DNA of 64,000 bases from Verrucomicrobiales bacterium (GCA_016795385.1 JAEUHI010000025.1:62001-126000); one strand, 5' to 3'; positions 8,632 to 22,669 are shown, counted from the first letter of the stretch. The notes: generated from the sequence alone by a model not told the origin. Translations and numbers: made by a program.

Positions 8632-8703
8632 AGGAGGGGCGACATTCCTGTCGCCCGGCCAGCCGGGCCTCTCATGTCGGGCGACAGGAATGTCGCCCCT
8701 CCT
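8632..8703. repeat. REP/BIME-like perfect inverted repeat, likely bidirectional terminator
   Basis: Two perfect 26-bp arms (8632-8657 and 8678-8703) flank a 20-base loop. Each arm is itself palindromic around GGGCGACATTCCTGTCGCCC, so the unit is two head-to-head hairpins like a bacterial interspersed mosaic element. It sits between two convergent genes and would work as a terminator in either direction. Confidence 0.8.
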
Positions 8704-8715
8704 TGGTCTACCGGC

Positions 8716-10221
8716 TCACTTCAACAGCCGCAACGCCGCCGCCTCAAAAATCCCCTGCCACTCCGGCGCGAGGAGACAATCGCTGTCCTCCTGGGCGTTG
8801 CCGCGGTTCTTCGACTGCTCCACGGTCGGCGCATAGTAGAGGTAGCCGTTGGTATACCCTGACACAAAGGTCAACGGATGGGGCGAACGCTCCTTCAATC
8901 CCAGTCCGATCTGCACGGTCAGCTCGGCGGGAAAGGTGACGAGGCGGAAGTCGCCGATGCGCAGCCCCATCACTTCGGCCGTGACCGTTTCGCCCAGCTC
9001 GACGCGACGCGTCTGATGGCGCGAGAGGAGGTCCCGGTTGATCTGCTTCCTCGTCAATTCCTCCATCGTGCGGATGTTGCGCAGGTAGGCCTCCATCGCG
9101 GCGCGGTTGGCGGTGTCCTGGCTTTTCCAATCGTTGCGTCCGATCAGTTCCTCCTGCAGGTAGCGACCCGCGACTTCGGAGGGGTAATCGCTGTTGAGGT
9201 GATACTTCACGTAAAGCGGCAGAAAGGTCTCGAAGTTCAGGGTCGTGCCTTTCAGGGCGGCGGTCAGCGCGTCGATCTCTTTCTCCATCTCCGCGATTCG
9301 GGGCGCGTGATCGGCCCGGGGCAAGGTCAGCGTCTCGCTCGCGATCGCGAGTGGCGCTTCGTCCACGGTCTCGATGGCGCGGAGCCCTGACAAAGCACTC
9401 AAACCGAGCCGCATCCCGAGGGACTTCCCGTCGCGCGGCAGATCGACTGACTTGTAGAGCACCGGATTGATATCGCCACCGCAGCCCTGCAGGAACAAAG
9501 CCGTGGCCGTGCCGTCGCCGAGATTTGCCTCGATTGTCTCCGCTGCGTATCCGCTGAGATCCGCGCCGTTGCCACCATCCGGCAGGCCCATGATGGGATG
9601 CACCGCGAACTGGAACACAGCCGCGAGCGGTTGCCCGTTGTCGATCCGGTCGAATCGCAGCAGCCCGATCTCGGGATCGATCGGCCCCACCGCGGCGACC
9701 TCGTCGTCGAAGGGCAAAGCGTAGGCGTGGCGGACGTCGGCTTCCTTGCCGCTCTTCAGCTTGAGACGCCGGTTTTCCATGATCGTCTCTTCGCGACCCG
9801 TGCCGGCTCCGGCTCTGACCGGCACCCGGTTCTTCCACGCCTCCGCGACAGCCCGGATCGTGCGGGCGGCGACGTCAGGCGCGATCATGGCATGACAGTG
9901 ACTCGCGTTCACCACGAACGATTCCGGGGCGATGCCAGGATCCTTTTGCAGGGCCGCCCTGACCTCGGCGAGAAAGGGATCGCGGATCGAACCGATCTCG
10001 GCCACCGCCACCGCATCGATCGCGATGATCACCGCATGCGTCTCACCTTGCGAGAGGACGAGAGCCTTCACCATCGGCGGATTCTCCTTCGCCGGATGAT
10101 CAGGGTGCGTGATCTCGACCTTCGCGACTCCGGCGAGAAGCGGCTCGGCGCGAAGTTCCCCCGGACCAAAGAGGGTCAGGAGCGCGACCAGAGAGGGTAG
10201 GATGGGAGAAAAAAACTTCAT
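8716..10221 (-). CDS. Secreted neutral/alkaline non-lysosomal ceramidase-like protein
   Basis: 501 residues with an N-terminal signal peptide (ends LRA-EP). The body resembles the N-terminal domain of neutral ceramidase: VEITHPDHPA near the start, VVNASHCHA around residue 105 (candidate zinc ligands), VHPIMG and LQGCGGDINP. PVC genomes carry many such proteins whose true substrates are unknown; hydrolysis of an amide or an ester in the periplasm is possible. It lacks the separate C-terminal immunoglobulin-like domain of true ceramidases, judging by its length. It converges on the PVC dehydrogenase across the hairpin at 8632-8703 and appears to be a single-gene unit. Confidence 0.85.
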   Translation of the reverse strand: MKFFSPILPSLVALLTLFGPGELRAEPLLAGVAKVEITHPDHPAKENPPMVKALVLSQGETHAVIIAIDAVAVAEIGSIRDPFLAEVRAALQKDPGIAPESFVVNASHCHAMIAPDVAARTIRAVAEAWKNRVPVRAGAGTGREETIMENRRLKLKSGKEADVRHAYALPFDDEVAAVGPIDPEIGLLRFDRIDNGQPLAAVFQFAVHPIMGLPDGGNGADLSGYAAETIEANLGDGTATALFLQGCGGDINPVLYKSVDLPRDGKSLGMRLGLSALSGLRAIETVDEAPLAIASETLTLPRADHAPRIAEMEKEIDALTAALKGTTLNFETFLPLYVKYHLNSDYPSEVAGRYLQEELIGRNDWKSQDTANRAAMEAYLRNIRTMEELTRKQINRDLLSRHQTRRVELGETVTAEVMGLRIGDFRLVTFPAELTVQIGLGLKERSPHPLTFVSGYTNGYLYYAPTVEQSKNRGNAQEDSDCLLAPEWQGIFEAAALRLLK

Positions 10222-10289
10222 TTCCGCCGAGTGTCACGACTCGCGGCGGAAATGTCGATGGGAAGGTGAGGCGCTTCTGCGCGATCACC

Positions 10290-11375
10290 TCAGATTTCGA
10301 CGGCAAACCGATCCCCGCTTTTGACCGACTGCACGAAGGCGGTCATCAACCGGATCACGTTCTCCACGTCCCCGAAGTCGGCCATCTCGACGATGCTGTG
10401 CATGTAGCGGAGCGGCAGCGAGATGAGGGCACAGGGGATGCCACCGCGGACCGTGAAGATCGAATCGGTGTCGGTGCCGGTATAGCGCGAGGAGGCCTCG
10501 TGCTGCAGCGGGATGCCGCGCTCGGCCGCGAGTTCGATGAGGCACTGCACCATCACGGGATGATTCGCGGTGCCGTGGGTGATCGAGGGGCCGCCACCGA
10601 GGGTCACCTTGCCATGTTGCTGGTGTTTGATGTCGGGGCTGTCGGTCGCGTGGGTGACGTCGAGGACGAGGCAGAGATCGGGTTTCAAGTGGTAGGCCGC
10701 CATCGTCGCACCATGGCCGCCGATTTCCTCCTGCACCGCATTGAGGGCGAGACAGGTCGAGACGGGGCGGCTCTCGGATTCGGCGAGACGGCGGATCACC
10801 TCGGAGATGATGAATCCACCAATGCGGTTGTCGAGAGCCCGGCCCACGATGCGGTTCTTGCCGAAGGGCACGGCGCCATCGGCGTAGACGGCGGGATGCC
10901 CGACGCGGATGCCCATCTCCGCGACCTCGGCCGCGCTCGAGGCACCGATGTCGACGAAAAGTTCATGCACCTCGGGAGCCTTTTCACCGTCTTTGCGGTC
11001 GCGGATGTGGATCGCGGTGTTGCCGATGATTCCGAGGACCTCGCCCTGATCGCCGAAGACGGTGAGGCGTCGTCCCCGCGCGTTGGCCCAGTCCGATCCG
11101 CCGATGCGGTCGACGCGGAGAAAACCGTCGTCGGCGATGTACTTGACGATGAACCCGATCTCGTCGGCATGCGCCTCGATCATGATGCGCGGCGCTTCCG
11201 GATCGGAGCCCTTCACCGTCGCCCAGGCGTTGCCGTAGGCATCACTCTCGACCGAGTCGGCAAATTCACGGCAGCGTTTCGCCCAGACCCGCTGCCCGCG
11301 GACCTCGAAGCCGGTCGGACTGGGGGTGTTGAGGAGTTCGTAGAGGAAGGTGGTGGCGGTGGGGTCAAGGGACAT
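10290..11375 (-). CDS. M42-family metallopeptidase (glutamyl aminopeptidase / FrvX-like)
   Basis: 361 residues from MSLDPTATTF. The M42/M20-clan metal and catalytic residues are present: H69-x-D71 in EAHADEIGF, the aspartate in RALDNRIGG, the EE pair in VQEEIGGHG, DVTHATDSP and the histidine in PLRYMHS near the end. Enzymes of this family are cytosolic, dodecameric, cobalt- or zinc-dependent aminopeptidases that finish peptide degradation. A start ten residues upstream (11405) lies partly in the word-run repeat between this gene and gyrA and is less likely. It follows gyrA on the same strand with about 50 bp between them, so it may be read from the gyrase transcript. Confidence 0.9.
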   Translation of the reverse strand: MSLDPTATTFLYELLNTPSPTGFEVRGQRVWAKRCREFADSVESDAYGNAWATVKGSDPEAPRIMIEAHADEIGFIVKYIADDGFLRVDRIGGSDWANARGRRLTVFGDQGEVLGIIGNTAIHIRDRKDGEKAPEVHELFVDIGASSAAEVAEMGIRVGHPAVYADGAVPFGKNRIVGRALDNRIGGFIISEVIRRLAESESRPVSTCLALNAVQEEIGGHGATMAAYHLKPDLCLVLDVTHATDSPDIKHQQHGKVTLGGGPSITHGTANHPVMVQCLIELAAERGIPLQHEASSRYTGTDTDSIFTVRGGIPCALISLPLRYMHSIVEMADFGDVENVIRLMTAFVQSVKSGDRFAVEI

Positions 11376-11397
11376 GGGGAAAGGATGACGGGCAAGG

Positions 11398-11425
11398 GGG
11401 ACCAAGGACTAGTGACTAAGGACCT
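11398..11425. repeat. Word-run repeat between gyrA and the M42 peptidase
   Basis: Repeated near-identical words (ggacc-aaggact-agtgact-aaggacc) directly after the gyrA stop codon. Similar word runs in other sequences occur at 30481, 31090 and 35850. Confidence 0.5.
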
Positions 11426-11426
11426 C

Positions 11427-14183
<2,757 letters not shown>

Positions 14184-14210
14184 CGAGAGAAAGGGTCAAA
14201 AATTGGCGGA

Positions 14211-16884
<2,674 letters not shown>

Positions 16885-17014
16885 GGGTTTGGAGCCATTT
16901 CCCCCGCGAAAGAGAGGCTTTTTTCCATACCTCGGAAAATGGGGCGGGATCCGATGATTTTCGGGGCTGATCCGGGGCCGGAATCGGGTCAAAAAATGTG
17001 GGACTTTGCTGCCG

Positions 17015-17043
17015 TTTTACCGCATCCCGAATCGAGGTTAGAT
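17015..17043 (+). promoter_or_regulatory. Candidate promoter for the Uma2 gene, giving a leaderless mRNA
   Basis: TTTTAC, 17 bp and TTAGAT, with the last base of the -10 only seven bases before the ATG at 17051. Transcription would begin at or next to the start codon, so no leader or ribosome binding site would exist. Confidence 0.45.
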
Positions 17044-17050
17044 TCCCGGG

Positions 17051-17620
17051 ATGCCCGCTCTCAATGCCCTGATCCCGGTCGATGACTACCTCGCTGGTGA
17101 ACTCGTCTCGGACGTAAAACACGAATACCTCGGCGGCGAAGTGCATGCGATGCCAGGAGCCTCGAATCGCCACAACAAGGTCGCGATGAATACACTCCTG
17201 ACCTTGGGAACAAGTCTCCGGGGCAAACCCTGCCGCCCCTTCAACAGCGACACGAAGGTACGAATTCACTATTTCAACCACACCCGCTTCTATTACCCCG
17301 ACGCGATGGTGGTCTGCGACGAAAACCGCGACGAGGATCAATGGCAGGACCGTCCCGTCGTGATCGTGGAAGTGCTGAGTGAATCCACCCGGCGCACCGA
17401 TCTCGCGGAAAAACGCGACGCCTATCTCACGATCCCGAGCTTGCGCGTCCTCCTCTTCGCGGAGCCGGATCGCCCCGCCCTCATCGTCCATCGTCGTGCG
17501 ACGGACGGGGGTTTTGTCCGCGAGGACTACACGGGATTGGACGCGGTGGTTTTGCTGCCCGAGATCGAAAGCTCCCTGCCGCTCGCCGAGGTCTACGAGG
17601 GCGTGGACTTTGGAAGGTGA
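17051..17620 (+). CDS. Uma2-family endonuclease-like protein (DUF820)
   Basis: 189 residues of the Uma2/DUF820 family, a PD-(D/E)XK-fold group abundant in Cyanobacteria and PVC bacteria. Seen are HEYLGGEVHAMPGAS near residue 25, the YYPDAMVVCD aspartate and PVVIVEVLSEST with its E-x-L element. The fold predicts a nuclease, but no member's role is well established, and many may be remnants of mobile elements. It is a single gene, divergent from gyrB, with its own promoter just upstream. The spacing suggests a leaderless transcript. Confidence 0.88.
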   Translation: MPALNALIPVDDYLAGELVSDVKHEYLGGEVHAMPGASNRHNKVAMNTLLTLGTSLRGKPCRPFNSDTKVRIHYFNHTRFYYPDAMVVCDENRDEDQWQDRPVVIVEVLSESTRRTDLAEKRDAYLTIPSLRVLLFAEPDRPALIVHRRATDGGFVREDYTGLDAVVLLPEIESSLPLAEVYEGVDFGR

Positions 17621-17659
17621 GTCAAGAGGGTAAGGTCGCGCACCTCACCCTCCCGGTTT

Positions 17660-20353
17660 TCAATTCGCCCGCAGAAACGCAACCAGATCGGCGACATCCT
17701 GGGCGGTCAGCCCGAGTTGGGCGCCACTGAGCATGAGAGAGCGGTTCAGCTTCTGGTTCGATCCGATCTCCTTCCGTGGGATCATCTGGGTGAGGCCGCC
17801 CATACTCGTGATGATGGTGGGATTGCCTTCCTGGATGACGAGACCGTGGACCGTCTTGCCTTCCTTGGTCAGAATCACCGAACCGTCGAATCCATGGGCG
17901 ATGTCGGCACTGGGATCGATGATGCTGCGGGCAATGACGTCGTCGGTCTGGGTGCGGCCCCATCCATCGAGCGGCGGCCCGAATTGCACCCCGACACCAC
18001 CGATCTCATGGCACATGACGCACCGGGCCGAGGTCGCCTTGCCGCGTTCGGCATCGCCTTTCAGCGCGAGGACGGCCTCGACGGTGAGGGCCGATTTTTG
18101 GGCTTCGTCAGGGGCCGGAGTCATCACCTCCTGCACAACGACTTTCGCGGGATCGTAGATGCCCCGCGCCTTCAGCTCAGGGAGGAGATCGTGTTCCTTC
18201 CAATCGTTGTTCATCCGGTTCATGAGCCACCAGACCGCATCGCTCTTCAGCGGGTTATCGAGCTGGGCGATCGTGAGCATCGCCGTTGCCGCGCCCTTTG
18301 TCCGGATGAAGGCAATGGCATCGAGCGACTGACGGCGCTGGGCGACGGTGAGATTTTCCGCTTGGACGCGGGTGAGGAAATCCTCGACGGCCGAAGCAGG
18401 ATGCAGTCGCCAGGCGATGCCACCGAAAACATCCCCCCAGAGCCGGGGATCATCGTGTCCGATCGCCTTCTTCACCGCTGCAAACACCTCGTTTTCCTTC
18501 CCGGTGGCACCGGTGCCGAAGGCCTCGAGATAACTGCGGTCGACGCCATCATAACCTTTGGCGAGGGCGACGAGGATGTCCTTCGAAAGATCAAAGGAGA
18601 GATTCCGCATCGCGAGGGCGACCTCACGCCGCACCGCCGGGTCGGGGTCCTCGGCAAGAGCATAGGCGGCGCCGGAAATGTCGAGCCCGGCACGACGCAT
18701 CGCGCGGAACGCCGCGATTTTGCGTTGCGTTGTCGGTTGGTCGGCGGGATACCCGGCGACCCGCGGGCCGCTGATGCCGAGCTGGTAGAGCAGATGGATG
18801 GCGCGCCCCTGGATGTAGGGATTGGGATCCCCGAGGAGGGCGGCAACGGGATCCAGGGCGGCCCGCCCTTTCGCTTTCAAGCCGTTGAAGCCGATCGCAC
18901 GGACGTTCACGGCCGGGGACTTGAGCGCTTCGATGAGTCCTTCCACGGTGTTCGGATCGATCTTCGGGACGACGGATTTGAAGCCCTTCGGGGCGATACG
19001 GTAGACCGTCCCGGAACAGGTTTCATCGAGGTCCTGGTGCCCCCCGACCCGGGCATCATACCAGTCGGTGACGTAGAGGGCACCATCGGGTCCGACGGCG
19101 ATGTCGGAGGGACGGAAGAGGGTGCGCTGCTCGCGGTTCACGCTCGTCTCGCCGCCGAGGAAATCCGATCCGGCGAACTCGCCCGTGGGATTGCTCGTCA
19201 TGAAATCCATCCGCTCCAGTGCGAAACCCGCTCCGGAAAGTTTCGGCTGGTATCCGAAAACAACATTGCGGCCGGCTTCGCAGGCAAGGAAGGTGCCGAT
19301 CCATTTTTCGCCGAGAGCTCCGTTTTCGTAGTAGACATTGCCCGTCGGCGACCCACCGCCGTAGACATCGCCCGCCGGGGTGATGCCGGGATCTTCCTGA
19401 CGCCACTCCGCCACGGGAATGGTCTGGCCGGGGCGCTTGTCGGCCTTCCAGGTACGCTGACCATCGTTCGAGGAGAAGCCGAAATTCGCATACTCCATCA
19501 CCCACGAGACACGACAGGCGGGCGGATCGTCGTTGTCGTTTTGAAAGACGTCTCCGAGCGAGGTCACGGACTGCTCATAGGAGTTTCGGTAGTTGTGTCC
19601 GATGATCTCAGCCTGGGTGCCATCGGGATTCATCCTCACGGTGAAGCCTCCGACATACACATGTCCGTCGCTGCTCGGCTTGCCGGCGAGGACGTCGGGG
19701 TTGTGGGGGAACTCAAAGGGCCCGATCGGCTTGGGACGATAGGATCCGTAGATCGTGAAGGTTTGCCCGGACTTGTCGGTAAACTCGCCGCCGCAATTGC
19801 CGGAATTGAAATACCACTTCCCGTCAGGGCCGACCGTGACGGAGTGGAGCGAGTGATCGTGATTCTGCCCGCTGAAACCGGTGAGGAGAATTTCCCGCTT
19901 GTCTTTCGCGGCGTCGAACTTCAGGTCGCGGTCCACGTCGGTGTAAACGAGGAGGTGCGGAGGTTGGGAGACGACGATCTGGTTGTCGATCACCGCGACG
20001 CCGAGCGGGGCGACGAGGAGGGGTTCCTGCACGAAGGTGTGGCTCTTGTCGCATTGGCCATCGCCGTCGGTGTCCTCGAGCACGACGATGCGGTCGCCCT
20101 CGGGCTGACGGTCGAAGTGTTTGCGGTAGCGCACGCCTTCCGCCACCCAGATCCGACCGGCGTGGTCGATGTCGAGATTCGTTGGATTGTAGAGATGGGG
20201 AGAGGTCGCCCACACCGTCACCTCGAGCCCCTCGGGCACGACGAAAAGATCGCCCGGCACCGTCTCGGCGGGAGCTTCGGGATAGGTTTTCGCGGCCTCC
20301 TGGGCGAAGAGCGGCGGGGAGAGAACGAGGAGGAGGCAGAGGATTCGGATCAT
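17660..20353 (-). CDS. PVC-type haem-binding dehydrogenase (beta-propeller, HEAT repeats, CxxCH)
   Basis: 897 residues with a signal peptide (residues 1-17, ending FAQ). The first 470 residues are the membrane-bound-dehydrogenase propeller of PVC bacteria (NLDIDHAGRIWVAEGVRYR, LFRPSDIAVGPDGALYVTDW). HEAT-like helical repeats follow (500-720), and ARCVMCHEIGG near residue 785 is a single c-type haem site, followed by the conserved SADIAHGFDGS segment. It is a distant paralogue of the protein at 5188 and probably acts in the periplasm as a sugar or alcohol oxidoreductase; the substrate is unknown. It has no dehydrogenase partner next to it. The VapC gene ends 110 bp upstream with a hairpin in between. 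Confidence 0.92.
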   Translation of the reverse strand: MIRILCLLLVLSPPLFAQEAAKTYPEAPAETVPGDLFVVPEGLEVTVWATSPHLYNPTNLDIDHAGRIWVAEGVRYRKHFDRQPEGDRIVVLEDTDGDGQCDKSHTFVQEPLLVAPLGVAVIDNQIVVSQPPHLLVYTDVDRDLKFDAAKDKREILLTGFSGQNHDHSLHSVTVGPDGKWYFNSGNCGGEFTDKSGQTFTIYGSYRPKPIGPFEFPHNPDVLAGKPSSDGHVYVGGFTVRMNPDGTQAEIIGHNYRNSYEQSVTSLGDVFQNDNDDPPACRVSWVMEYANFGFSSNDGQRTWKADKRPGQTIPVAEWRQEDPGITPAGDVYGGGSPTGNVYYENGALGEKWIGTFLACEAGRNVVFGYQPKLSGAGFALERMDFMTSNPTGEFAGSDFLGGETSVNREQRTLFRPSDIAVGPDGALYVTDWYDARVGGHQDLDETCSGTVYRIAPKGFKSVVPKIDPNTVEGLIEALKSPAVNVRAIGFNGLKAKGRAALDPVAALLGDPNPYIQGRAIHLLYQLGISGPRVAGYPADQPTTQRKIAAFRAMRRAGLDISGAAYALAEDPDPAVRREVALAMRNLSFDLSKDILVALAKGYDGVDRSYLEAFGTGATGKENEVFAAVKKAIGHDDPRLWGDVFGGIAWRLHPASAVEDFLTRVQAENLTVAQRRQSLDAIAFIRTKGAATAMLTIAQLDNPLKSDAVWWLMNRMNNDWKEHDLLPELKARGIYDPAKVVVQEVMTPAPDEAQKSALTVEAVLALKGDAERGKATSARCVMCHEIGGVGVQFGPPLDGWGRTQTDDVIARSIIDPSADIAHGFDGSVILTKEGKTVHGLVIQEGNPTIITSMGGLTQMIPRKEIGSNQKLNRSLMLSGAQLGLTAQDVADLVAFLRAN

Positions 20354-20407
20354 GTCGGGAAAAATGCGGAAGCCTAGGGGGGAGCAAGAGATGGAAGCGC
20401 AAAGACA

Positions 20408-20431
20408 CCATCCCGGTCAAGACCGGAATGG
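20408..20431. terminator. Hairpin downstream of vapC
   Basis: 11-bp arms with one mismatch around a 2-base loop (CCATTCCGGTC / GACCGGGATGG on the minus strand). It lies between the toxin gene and the PVC dehydrogenase, both on the minus strand. No strong T-run follows. Confidence 0.45.
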
Positions 20432-20464
20432 CGGGGATTTTGGGGAGGCAGGCAGTTTGATAAA

Positions 20465-20839
20465 TCAGACTTTTTGGTAGGGTACCACCACGTCATCCAG
20501 CATCCCAAAGTGCTTTGCATTGAGGGTTACCAGAGTGAGTCCGTGCCGAGATGCCGTCGCGGCAATGAGGCAATCCGCCAAACCACATCCCATGACCGCC
20601 CGATTGTCCCGACGCAGAAGTCCGGCGGAAGCGGCAATCTCCTCCGTAAGCGGCAGCACCGTCAGCGCTGAAAGGGTCATGGCCAGTTTCGCCCGCTCAT
20701 CACCCTCCCGAACACCCTGATACAACTCAGCTACTGTGACAGCAGAGATGTGCAGTCGATCAATGTTCCGCTCAAGAAACGTGATCGCCTGTATTCGGCC
20801 CCGCAGGTAATCAATCAGGACATCCGTATCGACCAGCAT
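20465..20839 (-). CDS. PIN-domain ribonuclease toxin, VapC family
   Basis: 124 residues with the PIN active-site acids: D4 (MLVDTDVLIDYL, with D6 where Asn is common), E38 (VAELYQG), D89 (GLADCLIAA) and N107 near the end (LNAKHF). VapC toxins cleave specific RNAs, often initiator tRNA or rRNA, using magnesium. The start is separated by three bases from the stop of the upstream antitoxin, the normal antitoxin-first arrangement. All four acids appear intact, so the toxin should be active. Confidence 0.92.
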   Translation of the reverse strand: MLVDTDVLIDYLRGRIQAITFLERNIDRLHISAVTVAELYQGVREGDERAKLAMTLSALTVLPLTEEIAASAGLLRRDNRAVMGCGLADCLIAATASRHGLTLVTLNAKHFGMLDDVVVPYQKV

Positions 20840-20842
20840 TTC

Positions 20843-21073
20843 TCAAAATCGGTCAAACTCTTCCCGAATAACCTCAAGATCTAGATCGTCCCGATCCCCC
20901 CAGATTCCGCAACCAGCCCGGAAACGCCCCAAGCGATCCGGGGGTCCAAGGCGCAACAAATATTGGTCAATGGCTTCGCGAATGACCTCGCTTTGCTTTC
21001 TTCCCGTGTTCGCCGCCACCTTTGCAACCCCCTGGGCCTCGAGTGAGGTAAGGTAAATCTGGGTCCGCTTCAT
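20843..21073 (-). CDS. Ribbon-helix-helix antitoxin of the VapBC pair
   Basis: 76 residues. The N-terminus MKRTQIYLTSLEAQGVAKVA is a beta strand followed by a helix typical of ribbon-helix-helix DNA-binding dimers; the acidic C-terminus (DDLDLEVIREEFDRF) would wrap over the toxin's active site. It precedes vapC by three bases and is probably cotranscribed with it. The palindrome over its start codon (21072-21087) is a natural site for autorepression. Confidence 0.88.
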   Translation of the reverse strand: MKRTQIYLTSLEAQGVAKVAANTGRKQSEVIREAIDQYLLRLGPPDRLGRFRAGCGIWGDRDDLDLEVIREEFDRF

Positions 21074-21087
21074 ACATCATAATGTAT
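21072..21087. promoter_or_regulatory. Palindromic operator candidate overlapping the antitoxin start codon
   Basis: ATACAT-TATG-ATGTAT on the minus strand, with perfect 6-bp arms; the second arm runs into the ATG at 21073. A dimer of the RHH antitoxin bound here would block transcription start and translation. Confidence 0.55.
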
Positions 21088-21106
21088 CTTTCGAGGATCC
21101 CTCTCG

Positions 21107-21841
21107 TCAAGGCATAGATTCACCGTTGCAATCCTCCAACCACCGCTCCACCTCAGCGATTTCGGTCAGATCCTCGACCAGTCCGTCCGGACGCCCTTTC
21201 TCCAGCTCCTCCCGGCTCGCCGCCCCCGTGGCGACGGCGAGGACCCTCGCTCCGAACGCCCGCGCACAGGCGATGTCGCGGAGGGTGTCGCCGATCACGA
21301 CGATGTCCTGTGGAGCGAATTCCTCGCCGAAGAAGTCCGCGGCCCGCTGGTGCGCGATGGGGCCGAGCTCATTGCGATCGTGGTGATCGTCGCCGTAGGC
21401 CCCTGCCTCCAGCGAAAAATGGTGGTCGATCCCGAAGTGGCGCAGCTTGATGCGGGCGCCCTCGCGCAGATTGCCGGTGAGGACGGCGACCCGGTGCTCG
21501 CCACGAGCCGAGAGCCGGGCGAGCAGATCAGTCACCCCGGGCAGGACGCGGGCTTTTCCGATGACGGAGTGGGCCGCGAGGCCCTGCTCGAGCCTCACCG
21601 TGTAGGCTCTGAAGAAGCGATCGCGATGCTCCGGGTGATCGTCGAGGCCGAAGTGCTCGAAAAGACCCATCGCGACCCCGTGATCGGTGGCGCCCCCCAG
21701 CTCGAGAGGAGGGAATTCATCCTCGCGATGCTGCGGAAAAGCCTCGTGAAAGCCGTCCCGCAGGGCCATGAGCCCGGCACCTCCCGTATCCACGAGGGTG
21801 CCGTCGATATCGAAGAGGAGGAGCTTGCGCGGACCTTTCAA
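21107..21841 (-). CDS. HAD-superfamily hydrolase (phosphoglycolate phosphatase-like)
   Basis: 244 residues. Motif I is LLLFDIDGTLVDT (D11 and D13), motif II is in AVLTGNL and motif IV is VIGDTLRDI. A four-helix cap sits between motifs I and II, as in phosphoglycolate phosphatases, so the likely reaction is dephosphorylation of a small phospho-acid. The start codon is TTG (21839-21841), since motif I follows so closely that no downstream start would do. It lies 15 bp after the infC stop and probably shares its transcript. This position is usually occupied by rpmI-rplT. Confidence 0.87.
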   Translation of the reverse strand: MKGPRKLLLFDIDGTLVDTGGAGLMALRDGFHEAFPQHREDEFPPLELGGATDHGVAMGLFEHFGLDDHPEHRDRFFRAYTVRLEQGLAAHSVIGKARVLPGVTDLLARLSARGEHRVAVLTGNLREGARIKLRHFGIDHHFSLEAGAYGDDHHDRNELGPIAHQRAADFFGEEFAPQDIVVIGDTLRDIACARAFGARVLAVATGAASREELEKGRPDGLVEDLTEIAEVERWLEDCNGESMP

Positions 21842-21856
21842 ACGGACAAAACGGGA

Positions 21857-22534
21857 TCACTTGTCGTCGTCGGAGTCGGAGGCGTCATCGCCGTCCGCAT
21901 CCTCGTCGTCGTGATCGTAATCCTCGTCGTCGTCATCATCATCGTCGTAGGCCTCCATCGCGGCGTCGGCCTCGGTGAGATCGACGTGCTCGCCATCCTT
22001 GCGGAATTTGCGCCGCTGTTTCTCGGCGGGCAAGGGCGAGACCATCATGAGGATGTTCCGGTTGTTCAGCTTGGGCTCGAGATCGATGTGAGCCATGCCG
22101 GAGAGGTCGTTCTTCACCTTCTCCATCAGGTCGAAACCGAGCTCCTTGTGCGCCATCTGGCGTCCCTTGAACTGGAGCTGGATGCGGACCTTGAAGCCGT
22201 GGGCGAGGAAATCCTCGGCGTGCATCATCTTGATCGCATAGTCATGCGGATCGATGTTGACGCGGAACTTGACCTCCTTCTCCCGCTTCTTCGGCTTGTC
22301 GGATTTCTTCTGCTTCGACTGCTCGTATTTGAACTTCCCGTAGTCGACGATGCGGCACACGGGCGGCTTCGCGTTGGGAGCGATCTCGACGAGATCCAGA
22401 CCGAGTTCCTTGGCCTTGTTCAGGGCCTTCCAGGTCGGCAGGACCACGTTGTGCTCTCCGTAGATCACTCGGATCTCCGGGCAGCGGATCTTGTCGTTCA
22501 CCCGCGTCCTTGGTGGACGGGGCCGGCGTTTCAT
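21857..22534 (-). CDS. infC: Translation initiation factor IF-3 with acidic C-terminal tail
   Basis: 225 residues from the first ATG. The N-domain begins TRVNDKIRCPEIRVI, the linker is rich in Lys, and the C-domain has KVRIQLQFKGRQMAHKELG with the conserved 30S-binding residues. IF-3 checks initiator tRNA and start codon on the 30S subunit. Residues 180-225 extend beyond the usual length as a tail of Asp repeats. The real start may be an AUC codon four codons... specifically at 22549, five codons upstream in frame, which stands nine bases after a GGAGG; the ATG has no such site. It follows thrS, a conserved order, but rpmI and rplT are missing downstream. Confidence 0.96.
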   Translation of the reverse strand: MKRRPRPPRTRVNDKIRCPEIRVIYGEHNVVLPTWKALNKAKELGLDLVEIAPNAKPPVCRIVDYGKFKYEQSKQKKSDKPKKREKEVKFRVNIDPHDYAIKMMHAEDFLAHGFKVRIQLQFKGRQMAHKELGFDLMEKVKNDLSGMAHIDLEPKLNNRNILMMVSPLPAEKQRRKFRKDGEHVDLTEADAAMEAYDDDDDDDEDYDHDDEDADGDDASDSDDDK

Positions 22535-22546
22535 GGGTTGGCTAGC

Positions 22547-22563
22547 GATGGCAGTATACCTCC
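22547..22563 (-). promoter_or_regulatory. Shine-Dalgarno and probable AUC start of infC
   Basis: GGAGG (22563-22559) followed by nine bases and an in-frame ATC (22549-22547). AUU and AUC starts are known for infC in other bacteria, where IF-3 discriminates against them and so represses itself. It is the only strong Shine-Dalgarno with good spacing I found in the window. Confidence 0.6.
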
Positions 22564-22669
22564 GGCAGGTTTGGGGTTGGGCATTGCCCCCGGATCGGAT
22601 CCGGAAGGCGAAAGGGAATCGGCACCGGGAGGCACCGGGATTCAGACACAGGTGACTGGAGCACGCTCG

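Noticed and set aside
17717..20377. 886-residue frame opposite the second PVC dehydrogenase
   Set aside because: Same kind of antisense shadow; the minus strand has a signal peptide, propeller, HEAT and CxxCH.
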